Shown: positions 50,006-58,387, counted from the first letter of the stretch. The stretch is 64,000 bases of DNA from Citrobacter amalonaticus (GCF_018323885.1 NZ_AP024585.1:2108001-2172000); one strand, 5' to 3'. Translations and numbers: made by a program. Notes: generated by a model from the sequence alone, not told the origin.

Positions 50006-50787
50006 ACGCGTCGCAGAATGCTGAACAGTTCCAGGCCCAACTGGCAAATTATGTGCCGGTATTTTCTCCCGAGTATTAGCCCGTATGGCTGGTGATCGCC
50101 GGACTTCTGCTGGTGGCGATGTGGCTGGTGCTGGGGTTACACGCCTGGCTTCGCTTTCGCGCGGCCAACAAGGCAGCCGCCGGGCATGGTGAGAAGGTTT
50201 ACCTGTATTCTCGCGCGGTACGCCTGTGGCACTGGTCGAATGCCTTGCTGTTTTTACTCCTGCTCGGTAGCGGGCTAATCAACCATTTCTCGCTGGTCAG
50301 CGCGGCGGTAATTAACAGCTTGCTGACGGTGCACGAAGTCTGCGGATTTCTGCTGCTGGCGTGCTGGGTCGGTTTCGTGCTGATCAATGCGTTGGGCGGG
50401 AACGGTCATCATTACATTATCCGTCCCCAGGGTTGGGTGGCGCGAGCGATGAAACAGACCCGTTTCTATCTGTTTGGCATTATGCAGGGGGAAGCGCATC
50501 CGTTCCCGGCAACACCGCGTTCGAAGTTTAATCCGTTACAGCAGGCGGCCTATGTCGGGGTGATGTACGGATTGTTGCCATTGTTGCTGCTGAGCGGATT
50601 GTTGGCGCTCTATCCGCAGGTCGTGGGCGACCTGTTCCCCGGCGTACGCTACTGGTTATTGCAGGCGCATTTCGCGCTGGCAATCATCAGCCTGTTCTTT
50701 ATTTTTGGTCACCTCTACCTGTGCACTACGGGCCGCACGCCTGGCGAAACGTTCCGCTGCATGGTCGATGGCTATCACCGGCATTAA
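50002..50787 (+). pseudogene. ydhU: Cytochrome b-type membrane subunit, interrupted by an amber codon
   Basis: The frame from ATG 50002 reads MNASQNAEQFQAQLANYVPV and then [19 protein letters not shown] and on to the natural stop at 50787. E. coli YdhU (261 aa) has Trp at the TAG position (50077-50079), so a single TGG to TAG change explains it. The rest is intact: four to five membrane helices with heme-ligand histidines in [26 protein letters not shown] and IFGHLYLC. A product could come only from suppression or from an internal GTG at 50092 with no good ribosome binding site. No other indel is seen, so the change is recent or a sequence error. Confidence 0.88.
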
Positions 50788-50790
50788 CGT

Positions 50791-51600
50791 ATGCTGATCA
50801 CGCGAGAAGATATACGCAACTGGCGGGTTGGCGCGGTGATGTACCGCTGGTTTCTGCGCCGTTTTCCTGAAGGCGGCAACTACGCTGATGTGCATCGGGC
50901 GTTGAGTCGCGAAGGTTATCTCGACTGGGCGAACAGCCTGGTGGAATACGCCTGGTCGCGCTGGCTGGATGAAGAAAATTTTGCCCGCCAGGATATCTCC
51001 GCCATGTCGCGACTGGCGCGGCCAGATATCTCAATGGGCGATCAGCAGGTGGCGAACGCGGGTGATAACGCGAATCTGGGCTGTGCGGGTGATAACATGA
51101 AGATCGCCAGCGCAGGCTATGCGTCACAAATTGCCAGTGCGGGATACTGCGTGCGCATTGGCAGCGTTGGCTACAACAGCCATATCAGCAGTTCCGGGGA
51201 TCGCGCGCGGCTGGCCGCCGCAGGAAACTCCACGCGAATCAGCAGCGCCGGTAACGGAACGCGGATCGCCAGCAGCGGGATGCGTGTGCGGGTGAGTTCG
51301 CTCGGTGAAAGAAATCATGTCGCCAGTAACGGTGACCTGAGCCAGATAGTGAGCTTTGGCGCCAATGCGAAAATCGCTAACAGCGGCGATAATGTGCATA
51401 TCATCTGTAACGGCGATAACGCGATCGTTGCCAGTAGCGGGGTAGTGGATTCCGTCGTGCTGGGACCGGGCGGCTGCGCGGCGCTGGCGTATCATGACGG
51501 CAAACGCATGCGTTTCGCCGTCGCGGTTGAAGGTGAAGCCGGGATCCGCGCCGGCGTGAAATACCGACTCGACGACGCGCACCAGTTTGTTGAGTGCTGA
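50791..51600 (+). CDS. ydhT: YdhT, nonapeptide-repeat protein
   Basis: 269 aa, about the length of E. coli YdhT (270). Residues 1-86 are a charged helical N-terminus. Residues 87-212 are 14 tandem units of exactly nine residues, of the form [ILV]-x-S-x-G-[DNY]-x-x-x (for example IASAGYASQ, ISSAGNGTR, IANSGDNVH), with a partial unit at 213-217. This regular spacing suggests a beta-solenoid or roll. The last 50 residues are non-repetitive. There is no signal peptide. Last gene of ydhYVWXUT; its role is unknown. Confidence 0.9.
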   Translation: MLITREDIRNWRVGAVMYRWFLRRFPEGGNYADVHRALSREGYLDWANSLVEYAWSRWLDEENFARQDISAMSRLARPDISMGDQQVANAGDNANLGCAGDNMKIASAGYASQIASAGYCVRIGSVGYNSHISSSGDRARLAAAGNSTRISSAGNGTRIASSGMRVRVSSLGERNHVASNGDLSQIVSFGANAKIANSGDNVHIICNGDNAIVASSGVVDSVVLGPGGCAALAYHDGKRMRFAVAVEGEAGIRAGVKYRLDDAHQFVEC

Positions 51601-51604
51601 TCGT

Positions 51605-52282
51605 TCAACGAAGCGCAAACCCTCGCCGGGTCGCTTTCTCCAGCCCGTAGCAAAGCAGATAGTAGACCAGGCCTGTAAAGATGAAGATAGCCGCCGGGTA
51701 AATCTGTTCCCGGCTGTTAACCTGTCCCGCCACCGTCGTCAGTTCCGGCACGTTGACGATAAACGCCAGCGATGTGTCCTTCAGCAGACCAATGCATATC
51801 CCGGTCAGGGAGGGAAGGATATGGCGTAACACCTGCGGTAGCAGAACCCTTCTTAATGCCTGAACAGGGCTAAAACCCTGCGCCACTGCCCCATCATATT
51901 GTCCGGCGGGTAGTGCGTTGAGTCCCGCGTACACAGAATGCATCACCGACGCAGCGGTAAACCAGGCCAGCGCCAGCGTCACCGTTGCCGCACCGGGCAG
52001 ATCGCTGCCGGTAAGCATAGGGAGCAGATACCACATCCAGAAAATAACGAAGATCAGTGGTATCCCGCGTATGAGCTCTGCCCAGATGAACAATCCCTTA
52101 CGGATGACGCCCGGAAAACGCCAGGCGAGAGCGGCAAGGGCAATACCGGCAGGTAAGGCCAGCACCGCCGCACCCAGCGCCATCATCAGGGTCAACAATA
52201 CACCGCCAGGTTGACCGTCGGCCAGTCGTCCCCACAGGAGATAATCCAGATTGTCGGTTATCACCGCAATATTAGCGATCAT
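51605..52282 (-). CDS. Polar amino-acid ABC transporter permease
   Basis: 225 aa with about five membrane helices. The EAA-type loop ALPAGQYDGAVAQGFSPVQA is at about 123-142, followed by RRVLLPQVLRHILPSL, which places it in the HisM/GltK family. It ends 4 bp from the convergent ydhT stop and overlaps the second permease gene by 11 bp. It is the last gene of a four-gene operon: binding protein, ATPase, permease, permease. Confidence 0.85.
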   Translation of the reverse strand: MIANIAVITDNLDYLLWGRLADGQPGGVLLTLMMALGAAVLALPAGIALAALAWRFPGVIRKGLFIWAELIRGIPLIFVIFWMWYLLPMLTGSDLPGAATVTLALAWFTAASVMHSVYAGLNALPAGQYDGAVAQGFSPVQALRRVLLPQVLRHILPSLTGICIGLLKDTSLAFIVNVPELTTVAGQVNSREQIYPAAIFIFTGLVYYLLCYGLEKATRRGFALR

Positions 52283-53051
52283 GCTGGGGACTCCTGAACC
52301 GGAACCGGCGGAGTTGCGGCTTTTTTTCCAGTCGGGGGGCGGGCCCCAGATGGGTCAACAGCAGACCGAACGCCACGCCGGCGAACAGATAAAGCGCAGT
52401 GCCCACGGCAAAGGCCTCCAGCGCATGGGCGTTGTAGCTTTCAATCTGGCGAACCTGGTAGGTCAGTTCCGCAAAGCCAATCCCGCTGGCTAATGACGAT
52501 AGTTTCATCAGGTTGAGATATTGCCCCACCACCGGTTGCCAGGCATTGGTTAGTCCCTGCGGCAGCAGGATATGGCGGAAGGTCTGCCATGAGGAAAATC
52601 CCTGTGAGATCGCGGCTTCGCGTTGTCCGGCGGAGACCGCCTGCAATCCGGAGGCGACTTCTTCGACCAGGAATGCCGAGGTAAAGACGCCGAGTCCCCA
52701 CGCTGAGCAAAGAAACTCGGGGGTCAGCCACCAGACGTTGCCGGGCAGGATTGACCAGCCATGCTCTGCGTTGACAAAAGTAATAAAACTGCGCGGCAGC
52801 AGGTTCCAGCCGGCGAAGTACCAGAACAGCAACTGGACCAGCAGCGGGGTGTTACGAAACAGCGATACCCAACCAGCCACCAGGCGACGGCCCATGCGAT
52901 GGCCGGAAAGACGAAGGGCTAACAGCAAAATGGCCAGCAGCGTGGCGAGGAAAATGCCTGCGGCGCTGACCCACAGCGTGGTGAGAAATCCGGAGAGGAT
53001 CCATTGCAGGGGCAGGCCGGTGAGCACTCCCTGCCAGTCCATTGACGGCAT
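52272..53051 (-). CDS. Polar amino-acid ABC transporter permease
   Basis: 259 aa, HisQ/GltJ type. It has the conserved EEVASGLQAVSAGQREAAIS loop at about 130-149 and the LLPQGLTNAWQPVVGQY segment after it. The start codon at 53051 overlaps the stop of the ATPase gene by one base (TAATG). An ATG three codons on is also possible. It pairs with the 225-aa permease. Confidence 0.85.
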   Translation of the reverse strand: MPSMDWQGVLTGLPLQWILSGFLTTLWVSAAGIFLATLLAILLLALRLSGHRMGRRLVAGWVSLFRNTPLLVQLLFWYFAGWNLLPRSFITFVNAEHGWSILPGNVWWLTPEFLCSAWGLGVFTSAFLVEEVASGLQAVSAGQREAAISQGFSSWQTFRHILLPQGLTNAWQPVVGQYLNLMKLSSLASGIGFAELTYQVRQIESYNAHALEAFAVGTALYLFAGVAFGLLLTHLGPAPRLEKKPQLRRFRFRSPQHDR

Positions 53052-53869
53052 TATCGTGATAACTCCTGATGCAACGGATCCAGCACTTTTTGCAGAAAAC
53101 GCTGGGTGCGCGGGTGCTGCGGCCGGGTAAAAAAGGCCTCCGGGGAGGCGATTTCGAGAATATCGCCGCCGTCGATAAACACCACCCGGTCGGCGATTTC
53201 ACGGGCAAAATGCATCTCGTGGGTGACCACAATCATTGTAATACCGCTGTGCGCCAGACGTTTCATGACCTGTAACACCTCACCGATCATTTCCGGATCG
53301 AGTGCAGAGGTGGGCTCATCAAACAGGAGAATTTGCGGCGAAGAGGCCAGCGCGCGGGCAATCGCCACCCGCTGCTGTTGACCGCCGGAAAGCTGTGCCG
53401 GATAAGCGCCAGCCTTCTCTTCCAGCCCAACCTGTTCCAGCAGGGCATAAGCGCGTTGTGTGGCGTCGGTTTTATTCCAGCCGTGGACGTACTCCAGCGC
53501 GAGGGTGATATTCTGCTGCGCCGTCAGATGGGCATACAGATTGAACTGCTGGAATACAAAACCAATGCGGCTACGCAGCTGTCGCAGCGCGGCCCCCTTA
53601 AGTTGACCGACCGGTTTGTCATCAATAAAGATATCGCCGCCACTCAATGATTCCAGTTGGTTAATCAGGCGGATCAGGGTCGATTTCCCCGATCCCGAGG
53701 GGCCAAGAATAGTCACAACTTCACCGGGTTCGACGGTGAGACTGACACCGTTGAGTACCCGGTGATCGCCGTACGCTTTCACCACGTCGCGTAACTCAAC
53801 TCGCGCCTGGCGCAATGTGTGGAAATCCGCAGCTCCGGCTGCGGACGGGGTGAATAAACCAGCCAGCAT
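53051..53869 (-). CDS. Polar amino-acid ABC transporter ATP-binding protein
   Basis: 272 aa from the ATG at 53869 (MLAGLFTPSAAGAADFHTLR), 1 bp after the stop of the binding-protein gene; longer in-frame starts would lie inside that gene. Walker A GPSGSGKST near residue 64, signature LSGGQQQRVAIARALA near 165, Walker B ILLFDEPTSALDPE near 186, and switch His in VTHEMHFA. The 30-residue N-terminal extension before VELRDVVKAYGDH is longer than in GlnQ or GltL. Confidence 0.85.
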   Translation of the reverse strand: MLAGLFTPSAAGAADFHTLRQARVELRDVVKAYGDHRVLNGVSLTVEPGEVVTILGPSGSGKSTLIRLINQLESLSGGDIFIDDKPVGQLKGAALRQLRSRIGFVFQQFNLYAHLTAQQNITLALEYVHGWNKTDATQRAYALLEQVGLEEKAGAYPAQLSGGQQQRVAIARALASSPQILLFDEPTSALDPEMIGEVLQVMKRLAHSGITMIVVTHEMHFAREIADRVVFIDGGDILEIASPEAFFTRPQHPRTQRFLQKVLDPLHQELSR

Positions 53870-53870
53870 C

Positions 53871-54704
53871 TTATCTGGCCTCAATTTTAAAGGTGCGCGG
53901 CTGCGGATTTTTCGTTTCCGGGCCAAACCAGACATCATAAATTTTGCCTGCCTGCCCACTGGATTCGAGTCGCAATAATTCATCGTTAACCGCTTTCAAC
54001 AACGCCGGTTCGCCTTTCTTCACGCCCACGCCGATTTCCTCTTTGCTGAGTAAATCCGGCAGGATTTTAAACTGCGCTTTGTCCGGTGCGCCACTGAGCA
54101 AACCCGCCAGGATAGTGGAGTCCTGAGTGATAGCCTGCACGTTGCCGTTGCGCAGGGCAGTTAACGCCAGCGGGATATCATCATAGGCCAGCACACGGGA
54201 TTGCGGGAACCGCTGATGTAGCGCCTGCTCACCGGTGGTTCCTTTCACTGCGCCAATGCGTGCGCGGCTGTACTCATCCAGCTTATCGGGTGACGAGGCA
54301 GGCACCAGGAATTGCTGACCGGTGACAAAGTAGGGCACAGAGAAGTCGATGACCTGGGCGCGCTCGGGGGTGATCGTAATATCAGCAACGATCAGATCGG
54401 CTTTCCCCGATTGCAGCAGCGGAATACGGTTAGCGGGATTGGTGGCGACCAGTTCCAGTTTCACACCCAGCGATGCTGCCAGCGCCTGAGCGAAATCAAC
54501 ATCGTAACCCACGATCTGATGGGTTTTCGCATCGACGGAGCCAAACGGCGGGTTAGCGTCAAACGTCGCAACCTTGACCACGCCTGCGGCCTTGATATCA
54601 GCGAGTTGATCGGCCTGCGCCTGAATGCTCAAAAAACTCGTGGCGAGCATGACGCCGAGGGCGAGAATCGTTTTTTTCGTACGTTGTGTTTTCGTTGCCA
54701 TCAT
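53871..54704 (-). CDS. Periplasmic polar amino-acid binding protein
   Basis: 277 aa. Signal peptide with cleavage near SIQAQA (residue 31). SBP family 3: VVKVATFDANPPFGSVDAKT at about 42-61, GYDVDFAQALAASLGVKLEL, and the TITPERAQVIDFSVPYFVTG signature region at about 110-129 with the ligand Arg. It is similar in type to glutamine or glutamate/aspartate binding proteins; the ligand cannot be told. First gene of the operon. Two ATG codons are adjacent; I used the first. The operon is absent from this place in the E. coli order as I recall it. Confidence 0.85.
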   Translation of the reverse strand: MMATKTQRTKKTILALGVMLATSFLSIQAQADQLADIKAAGVVKVATFDANPPFGSVDAKTHQIVGYDVDFAQALAASLGVKLELVATNPANRIPLLQSGKADLIVADITITPERAQVIDFSVPYFVTGQQFLVPASSPDKLDEYSRARIGAVKGTTGEQALHQRFPQSRVLAYDDIPLALTALRNGNVQAITQDSTILAGLLSGAPDKAQFKILPDLLSKEEIGVGVKKGEPALLKAVNDELLRLESSGQAGKIYDVWFGPETKNPQPRTFKIEAR

Positions 54705-54936
54705 TTTCTTTGATATCCCTGAAATTATTGGTTTGTCCTTTTACGCTCCCACAACCCGAACCCGCAGCAAAAGAAGAAAAAAGTCTTATTTATATGCAAA
54801 AAGTTATTAGTGAACAGTGTGTTAACGAAGGGTTACTAACGAACAAAAACAGATAACGGTGCGCAGAATTCGCATTTCATTTTTTGTGCGGTTTGCGCTG
54901 CAATGAAAAGCACCTGACAAAACAGAGGAGCCGGAG
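54705..54936. promoter_or_regulatory. Divergent gap before the small ORF
   Basis: 232 bp between the amino-acid ABC operon and the 63-aa ORF. AT-rich near 54770-54850. I see no recognisable operator, and no ORF. Confidence 0.4.
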
Positions 54937-55128
54937 ATGGAGAAGGTAAACATGCAGATGGCGCGTCGTTGGATGCGAGTTGCCATCACGCCAAAGCGGA
55001 CCCGACAGCCCGGTGCAGAGGTCAATCTGCAGCGCGTTGTGGAGTCCATTCTTCCTGTCGCCAGCCTGTATGGCGTGGACATTGCTAACATTGACCCGGA
55101 GTGGTTTCGTGATCAAACAACACGCTGA
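54937..55128 (+). CDS. Small hypothetical protein (63 aa)
   Basis: 63 aa, beginning MEKVNMQMARRWMRVAITPK and ending in SLYGVDIANIDPEWFRDQTT-R. GGAGCCGGAG lies directly upstream and gives a fair ribosome binding site. Basic N-terminal half, no signal peptide, no cysteine. I do not recognise the family. A second overlapping frame starting at GTG 55110 could encode about 43 aa, without support. A hairpin follows at 55214-55233. Confidence 0.5.
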   Translation: MEKVNMQMARRWMRVAITPKRTRQPGAEVNLQRVVESILPVASLYGVDIANIDPEWFRDQTTR

Positions 55129-55213
55129 ACACCGTCGGATGCGCGAGGTGTACTGGAATGAAATCTGCACTCACCACGGAGATGCAAAGGAAATAAAAGA
55201 CGTTGAAGGAACT

Positions 55214-55233
55214 ACCGCGCAGAACTGCGCGGT
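55214..55233. terminator. Hairpin between two small genes
   Basis: ACCGCGCAG-AA-CTGCGCGGT, a 9-bp perfect inverted repeat with a 2-nt centre (so the top pair must open). It is between the convergent 63-aa and 46-aa ORFs. It has no T-run on either strand, so the terminator call is tentative. Confidence 0.45.
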
Positions 55234-55246
55234 AGGCTGAAACAAA

Positions 55247-55387
55247 TCAGATTTTGCAGGCGTCGCCGCAGTCATCATCGGCAATCACCGATTCTGCTTT
55301 TTTGTCCGCATCGTCCAGACGTTCAGCGTTACGTTCCTGCGCCTCTTCCAGTCCGTTAAAGACCAGATTATCGAGATCAATTTCCAT
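55247..55387 (-). CDS. Small acidic protein with C-terminal cysteine pair (46 aa)
   Basis: 46 aa starting MEIDLDNLVFNGLEEAQERN and ending in IADDDCGDACKI. An AAGGTG ribosome binding site is 4 nt before the ATG at 55387. Very acidic, predicted helical in the first 35 residues, with the only two cysteines in the motif C-G-D-A-C-K-I at the end. It is 83 bp downstream of ydhS, but its start and ydhS run in the same direction with ydhS downstream of nothing else, so ordering is odd: the small gene is transcribed away from ydhS's 3' end. Family not recognised. It could be a metal- or redox-sensitive peptide or a modified-peptide precursor. Confidence 0.6.
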   Translation of the reverse strand: MEIDLDNLVFNGLEEAQERNAERLDDADKKAESVIADDDCGDACKI

Positions 55388-55470
55388 TATTCACCTTTCT
55401 TCGCTCGTTTTTGACTTCCGACAAGTATAGAGCAAATAGGAATCTGGATGCATCCACAATGCGTGCGGCG

Positions 55471-57081
55471 TTAGCGATCGTAAATCGATAAACGTCTGCG
55501 CAGGCGGGAAGCCGGTTTTGATACTGCCCTGGCCATCGCGTTGCCAATTTCCTGGCAGGCGACGAGTCCCTGGATAAAGGGCCGATCGTGCATTAAATAG
55601 GGCAAGGCACCAAAGGCAATTCGTCCGCGAACGTTCTCTGGTGCCTGAAGCGTGTAATCATCGCCAACGTCCGGAATTGCATCTCCACACGACAGTAATT
55701 GCTGGCGTAATCGCGGGAACGGTAAGTCTTTGGTCTTCAGGGGTTTTTGGCCACGTGCATCGATGAATACGTCAAAGGACAGGCGATCGTTGTGCGTCGT
55801 AATCTCAGTGCGATCCGCTTTTATCTCCTTCCTGTAATCCTGTCCCAGCGTGAGAATGCGCAGAATACCGGCTGCGCGCAACGCCAGCATTCGGCGAACT
55901 GACTCTGAGGGGATCGCCGCATAATTATCAATAAATACGCGAGCGAGACCGACGTTAAATCGTTCACTATCCTGTTCATTCAGGTGCGTAACGATCTCCT
56001 GAACCTTTTCATGTAAACGCAGCAAGGTATAGCGCCAGGCAACGGTGTGTTTGTTACGCTTATTCTCGTCGACCTCTTTCAGATTTGCAGCCGCCCATTC
56101 GAACGGATCGCTGCGTGCTCTGTCGGCAAACACCGCGACGGGAAAGCTATCCGCATCCAGTGAGGAGAGCGACATTTGCCTGGCCCATTTGGGATCGGCT
56201 AAGGCGAGTTCTTGCTGCATCAGTCTAAAAACGCGATCGAGGAGTTCTGTTGAACCGGCAGCGATTTCGCGCTGAATAGCCTCATCGGTAACGTACTCCA
56301 GCGGTTCATAGGGTATAGGACAATAGAAGTCGGCTTCCGGCAAAATGCCGGAACGGGACATCAGCGTAATCTCCAGCGCTTCACTGCCTTTATTCAGTGT
56401 GAAATTGACCTGATGTTCCTCTGTTTCGTGAAAGGTTCCATGCTGTACCGCAACCGCCATTGCGGCATCCAGAGCGCTCAATGAGGTTCCAAGAATGCCC
56501 ACTCTGGCGGCGGGCACGTCCGCGTCCATCAAGCCGGACCAGGGGCTGGGATAAAATGCGTGCGTGGATTCGTCATCGTCCGGCCAGACGTGTCCCGTGG
56601 CAATCACTGCTAAGTCGACATGCAGCGGCTCCGTGTGTTGATCGGTCCAGAGTTGTACGCCAGTGGACACAGCTGAGACATCCGTGACTTCACAGGATTC
56701 GTACAACCTCACCTTAAATCCTCGATTTTCTGCGTGGTGGACGGCTTGCAAAAACTGCGCGCGAAAATAGTCGCCGAGCAGAATGCGTGGCAGAAACTGA
56801 CGCTGGTGCAGCGTTTCTTTCTTAACGGCAAACTGTGCAAGGTACTGCGCTTCCTGGGTTTGCAACCACTCAAGCCAGGTGTCAAAAAGAGGTGGGACCT
56901 CAATACTGGCAATATTTGCCAACATCATTGGACTATTATCAGAATGGGTGTAAGGCATACCAATTCCTGCCCGGTTTCCGCGTTCAAAAACGACGATCTC
57001 CAGTGGCTGCTCCTCTTTTAGTAATGAGAAAAAGGTATAGACGCCTGTGGGGCCAGCTCCGATAATCGCGATTTTTTTCAT
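55471..57081 (-). CDS. ydhS: FAD/NAD(P)-binding protein YdhS
   Basis: 536 aa, matching E. coli YdhS (534 aa) along its length. The dinucleotide fold begins at once: KKIAIIGAGPTGVYTFFSLL, with GxGxxG at residues 8-13. A second conserved area, VAVIATGHVWPDDDES-like (here LAVIATGHVWPDDDES, about 157-172), is typical of FAD-NAD(P)-binding family 9 proteins. The substrate is unknown. A TCGTAGTT-like weak promoter region and the divergent MBL-fold gene lie upstream. Confidence 0.9.
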   Translation of the reverse strand: MKKIAIIGAGPTGVYTFFSLLKEEQPLEIVVFERGNRAGIGMPYTHSDNSPMMLANIASIEVPPLFDTWLEWLQTQEAQYLAQFAVKKETLHQRQFLPRILLGDYFRAQFLQAVHHAENRGFKVRLYESCEVTDVSAVSTGVQLWTDQHTEPLHVDLAVIATGHVWPDDDESTHAFYPSPWSGLMDADVPAARVGILGTSLSALDAAMAVAVQHGTFHETEEHQVNFTLNKGSEALEITLMSRSGILPEADFYCPIPYEPLEYVTDEAIQREIAAGSTELLDRVFRLMQQELALADPKWARQMSLSSLDADSFPVAVFADRARSDPFEWAAANLKEVDENKRNKHTVAWRYTLLRLHEKVQEIVTHLNEQDSERFNVGLARVFIDNYAAIPSESVRRMLALRAAGILRILTLGQDYRKEIKADRTEITTHNDRLSFDVFIDARGQKPLKTKDLPFPRLRQQLLSCGDAIPDVGDDYTLQAPENVRGRIAFGALPYLMHDRPFIQGLVACQEIGNAMARAVSKPASRLRRRLSIYDR

Positions 57082-57247
57082 ACTCCTGTCCGTCCTGTTA
57101 TTTTTATTTTGCCGCTGGGATTGCGGTTACATCATGTCAGTGTAGTTGAGGAAGGCCCGGATGTTTCGGTCTGGAATCGCTTACGTGCCTGACGAGCGGT
57201 GTCCTCTGCCATACTTAACGGTGTTTATTGTGAGGAAAGGAGTGACG

Positions 57248-58045
57248 ATGATAACGCTGTGTAAAGCCTGTGGCACCTCATACGATAACCACCACGGCAA
57301 CGTTAAACGTTGTAAAATCTGCGACGATGAGCGGCAATATATCCCTGTATCCGGGCAGGCCTGGATGGACTTTGATGAGCTCATCGCCAGCCATACCAAT
57401 AAGTGGCAGCAGCATACGCCGCAACTTTTCAGTCTGAAAACGGTTCCTTCCTTTGCCATAAACCAGCGGGCGTTTCTGCTCAGGACGCCGGTGGGAAATA
57501 TCCTTTGGGATTGCGTTGCGAATCTGGATCCGGCAACCCGAACGCTCATCCGCGCTATGGGGGGATTGAGCGCCATCGCGATTTCGCATCCTCATTACTA
57601 CACCACCATGCAGGACTGGGCGGAGGCGTTTGACGCTCCCGTCTGGCTCCACGCGGCTGACAGGGACTGGATCATGCGCGACAGCCCCTGGATTCGGCTA
57701 TGGGAAGGGGAAGAACACAACGTGCTTCCTGGCGTCAGCTTATTGCGTCTGGGCGGCCATTTTGCGGGGGGAACGGTTCTGTATCTGGAGGAGGGGGAAG
57801 GGACGATCCTCGCCGGAGATATCTTGCAGGTCACTCCCGGTGCTGACGCGGTGTCGTTTATGTGGAGCTATCCGAACATGTTGCCGCTGTCATCGAAAAC
57901 CGTCGGTGGGATCATCCAGCGGTTAAACACGGTGACGTTTTCCAGTCTGTACGGGGCATTTGAAGGGCAGAATATTACCCACAATGCCAGTCAAATCGTG
58001 CAACGCTCGGGGGAAAAATATCTCTCCAGCCTGGCGTCACGTTAA
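57248..58045 (+). CDS. Zinc-ribbon plus MBL-fold protein
   Basis: 265 aa from the ATG at 57248 (MITLCKACGTSYDNHHGNVK), with AAGGAG 6-7 nt upstream; longer in-frame starts lack this. Residues 5-25 hold CKAC and CKIC, spaced like a small zinc ribbon. The rest is an MBL fold: the first metal motif reads SHPHYYT at 113-119, keeping two His but lacking the Asp-His of HxHxDH, while LGGHFAGGTVLYL and TILAGDILQV keep the later His and Asp. It is therefore a partly degenerate member. Probably cytoplasmic. Function unknown. It is convergent with ydhR. Confidence 0.75.
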   Translation: MITLCKACGTSYDNHHGNVKRCKICDDERQYIPVSGQAWMDFDELIASHTNKWQQHTPQLFSLKTVPSFAINQRAFLLRTPVGNILWDCVANLDPATRTLIRAMGGLSAIAISHPHYYTTMQDWAEAFDAPVWLHAADRDWIMRDSPWIRLWEGEEHNVLPGVSLLRLGGHFAGGTVLYLEEGEGTILAGDILQVTPGADAVSFMWSYPNMLPLSSKTVGGIIQRLNTVTFSSLYGAFEGQNITHNASQIVQRSGEKYLSSLASR

Positions 58046-58047
58046 AT

Positions 58048-58076
58048 CCGCAGAGGGGGAAAATCCCCCTCTGCGG
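58048..58076. terminator. Bidirectional hairpin between the MBL gene and ydhR
   Basis: A perfect 13-bp stem, CCGCAGAGGGGGA, loop AAA, TCCCCCTCTGCGG, between the convergent genes. Very stable. No long T-run on the + strand. Confidence 0.75.
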
Positions 58077-58081
58077 CATTA

Positions 58082-58387
58082 TTAACCCACTCTGGCGTTG
58101 TTGATTTTGCTCAACGGAATATTCACGTCAAACACTTTCGCGATGACTTCGTCAACGCCAAGGTTTTTTAAACGCGCGGTATGTTTATCCAGATAAGCCA
58201 GCGCGGTCTCCTCGCTTTCGAAAAGATAGATCCCTCCCGCTTCCTTGTTTTGCTCACTCTCCGTCCACACCTTCCAGATAAATCCCGGCTCCTGGTTAAT
58301 CGACTCCGCCAGACCACGCAGTTGCTCAGCCATTTCTGCGCCAAATGGGCCAGTAAAAGCGAAGTGAAGTTGTAACAATTTCGGCAT
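58082..58387 (-). CDS. ydhR: Putative monooxygenase YdhR
   Basis: 101 aa from the ATG at 58387 ([20 protein letters not shown]), the length of E. coli YdhR; GGAG is 7 nt upstream, which decides between this and an ATG two codons earlier. Dimeric alpha/beta-barrel (ABM-like) protein family. [20 protein letters not shown] is the conserved core at about 31-50. A monooxygenase role has been suggested from structure only. Confidence 0.93.
   Translation of the reverse strand: MPKLLQLHFAFTGPFGAEMAEQLRGLAESINQEPGFIWKVWTESEQNKEAGGIYLFESEETALAYLDKHTARLKNLGVDEVIAKVFDVNIPLSKINNARVG

Noticed and set aside
50092..50787. 231-aa GTG-started frame as the true ydhU
   Set aside because: It would lack the first 30 residues present in E. 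coli YdhU, and no ribosome binding site precedes the GTG. The upstream ATG overlaps ydhX in the conserved coupled manner, so a nonsense mutation explains the data better.
55110..55240. Overlapping 43-codon frame starting at GTG 55110
   Set aside because: No ribosome binding site, unusual start codon and no family resemblance.
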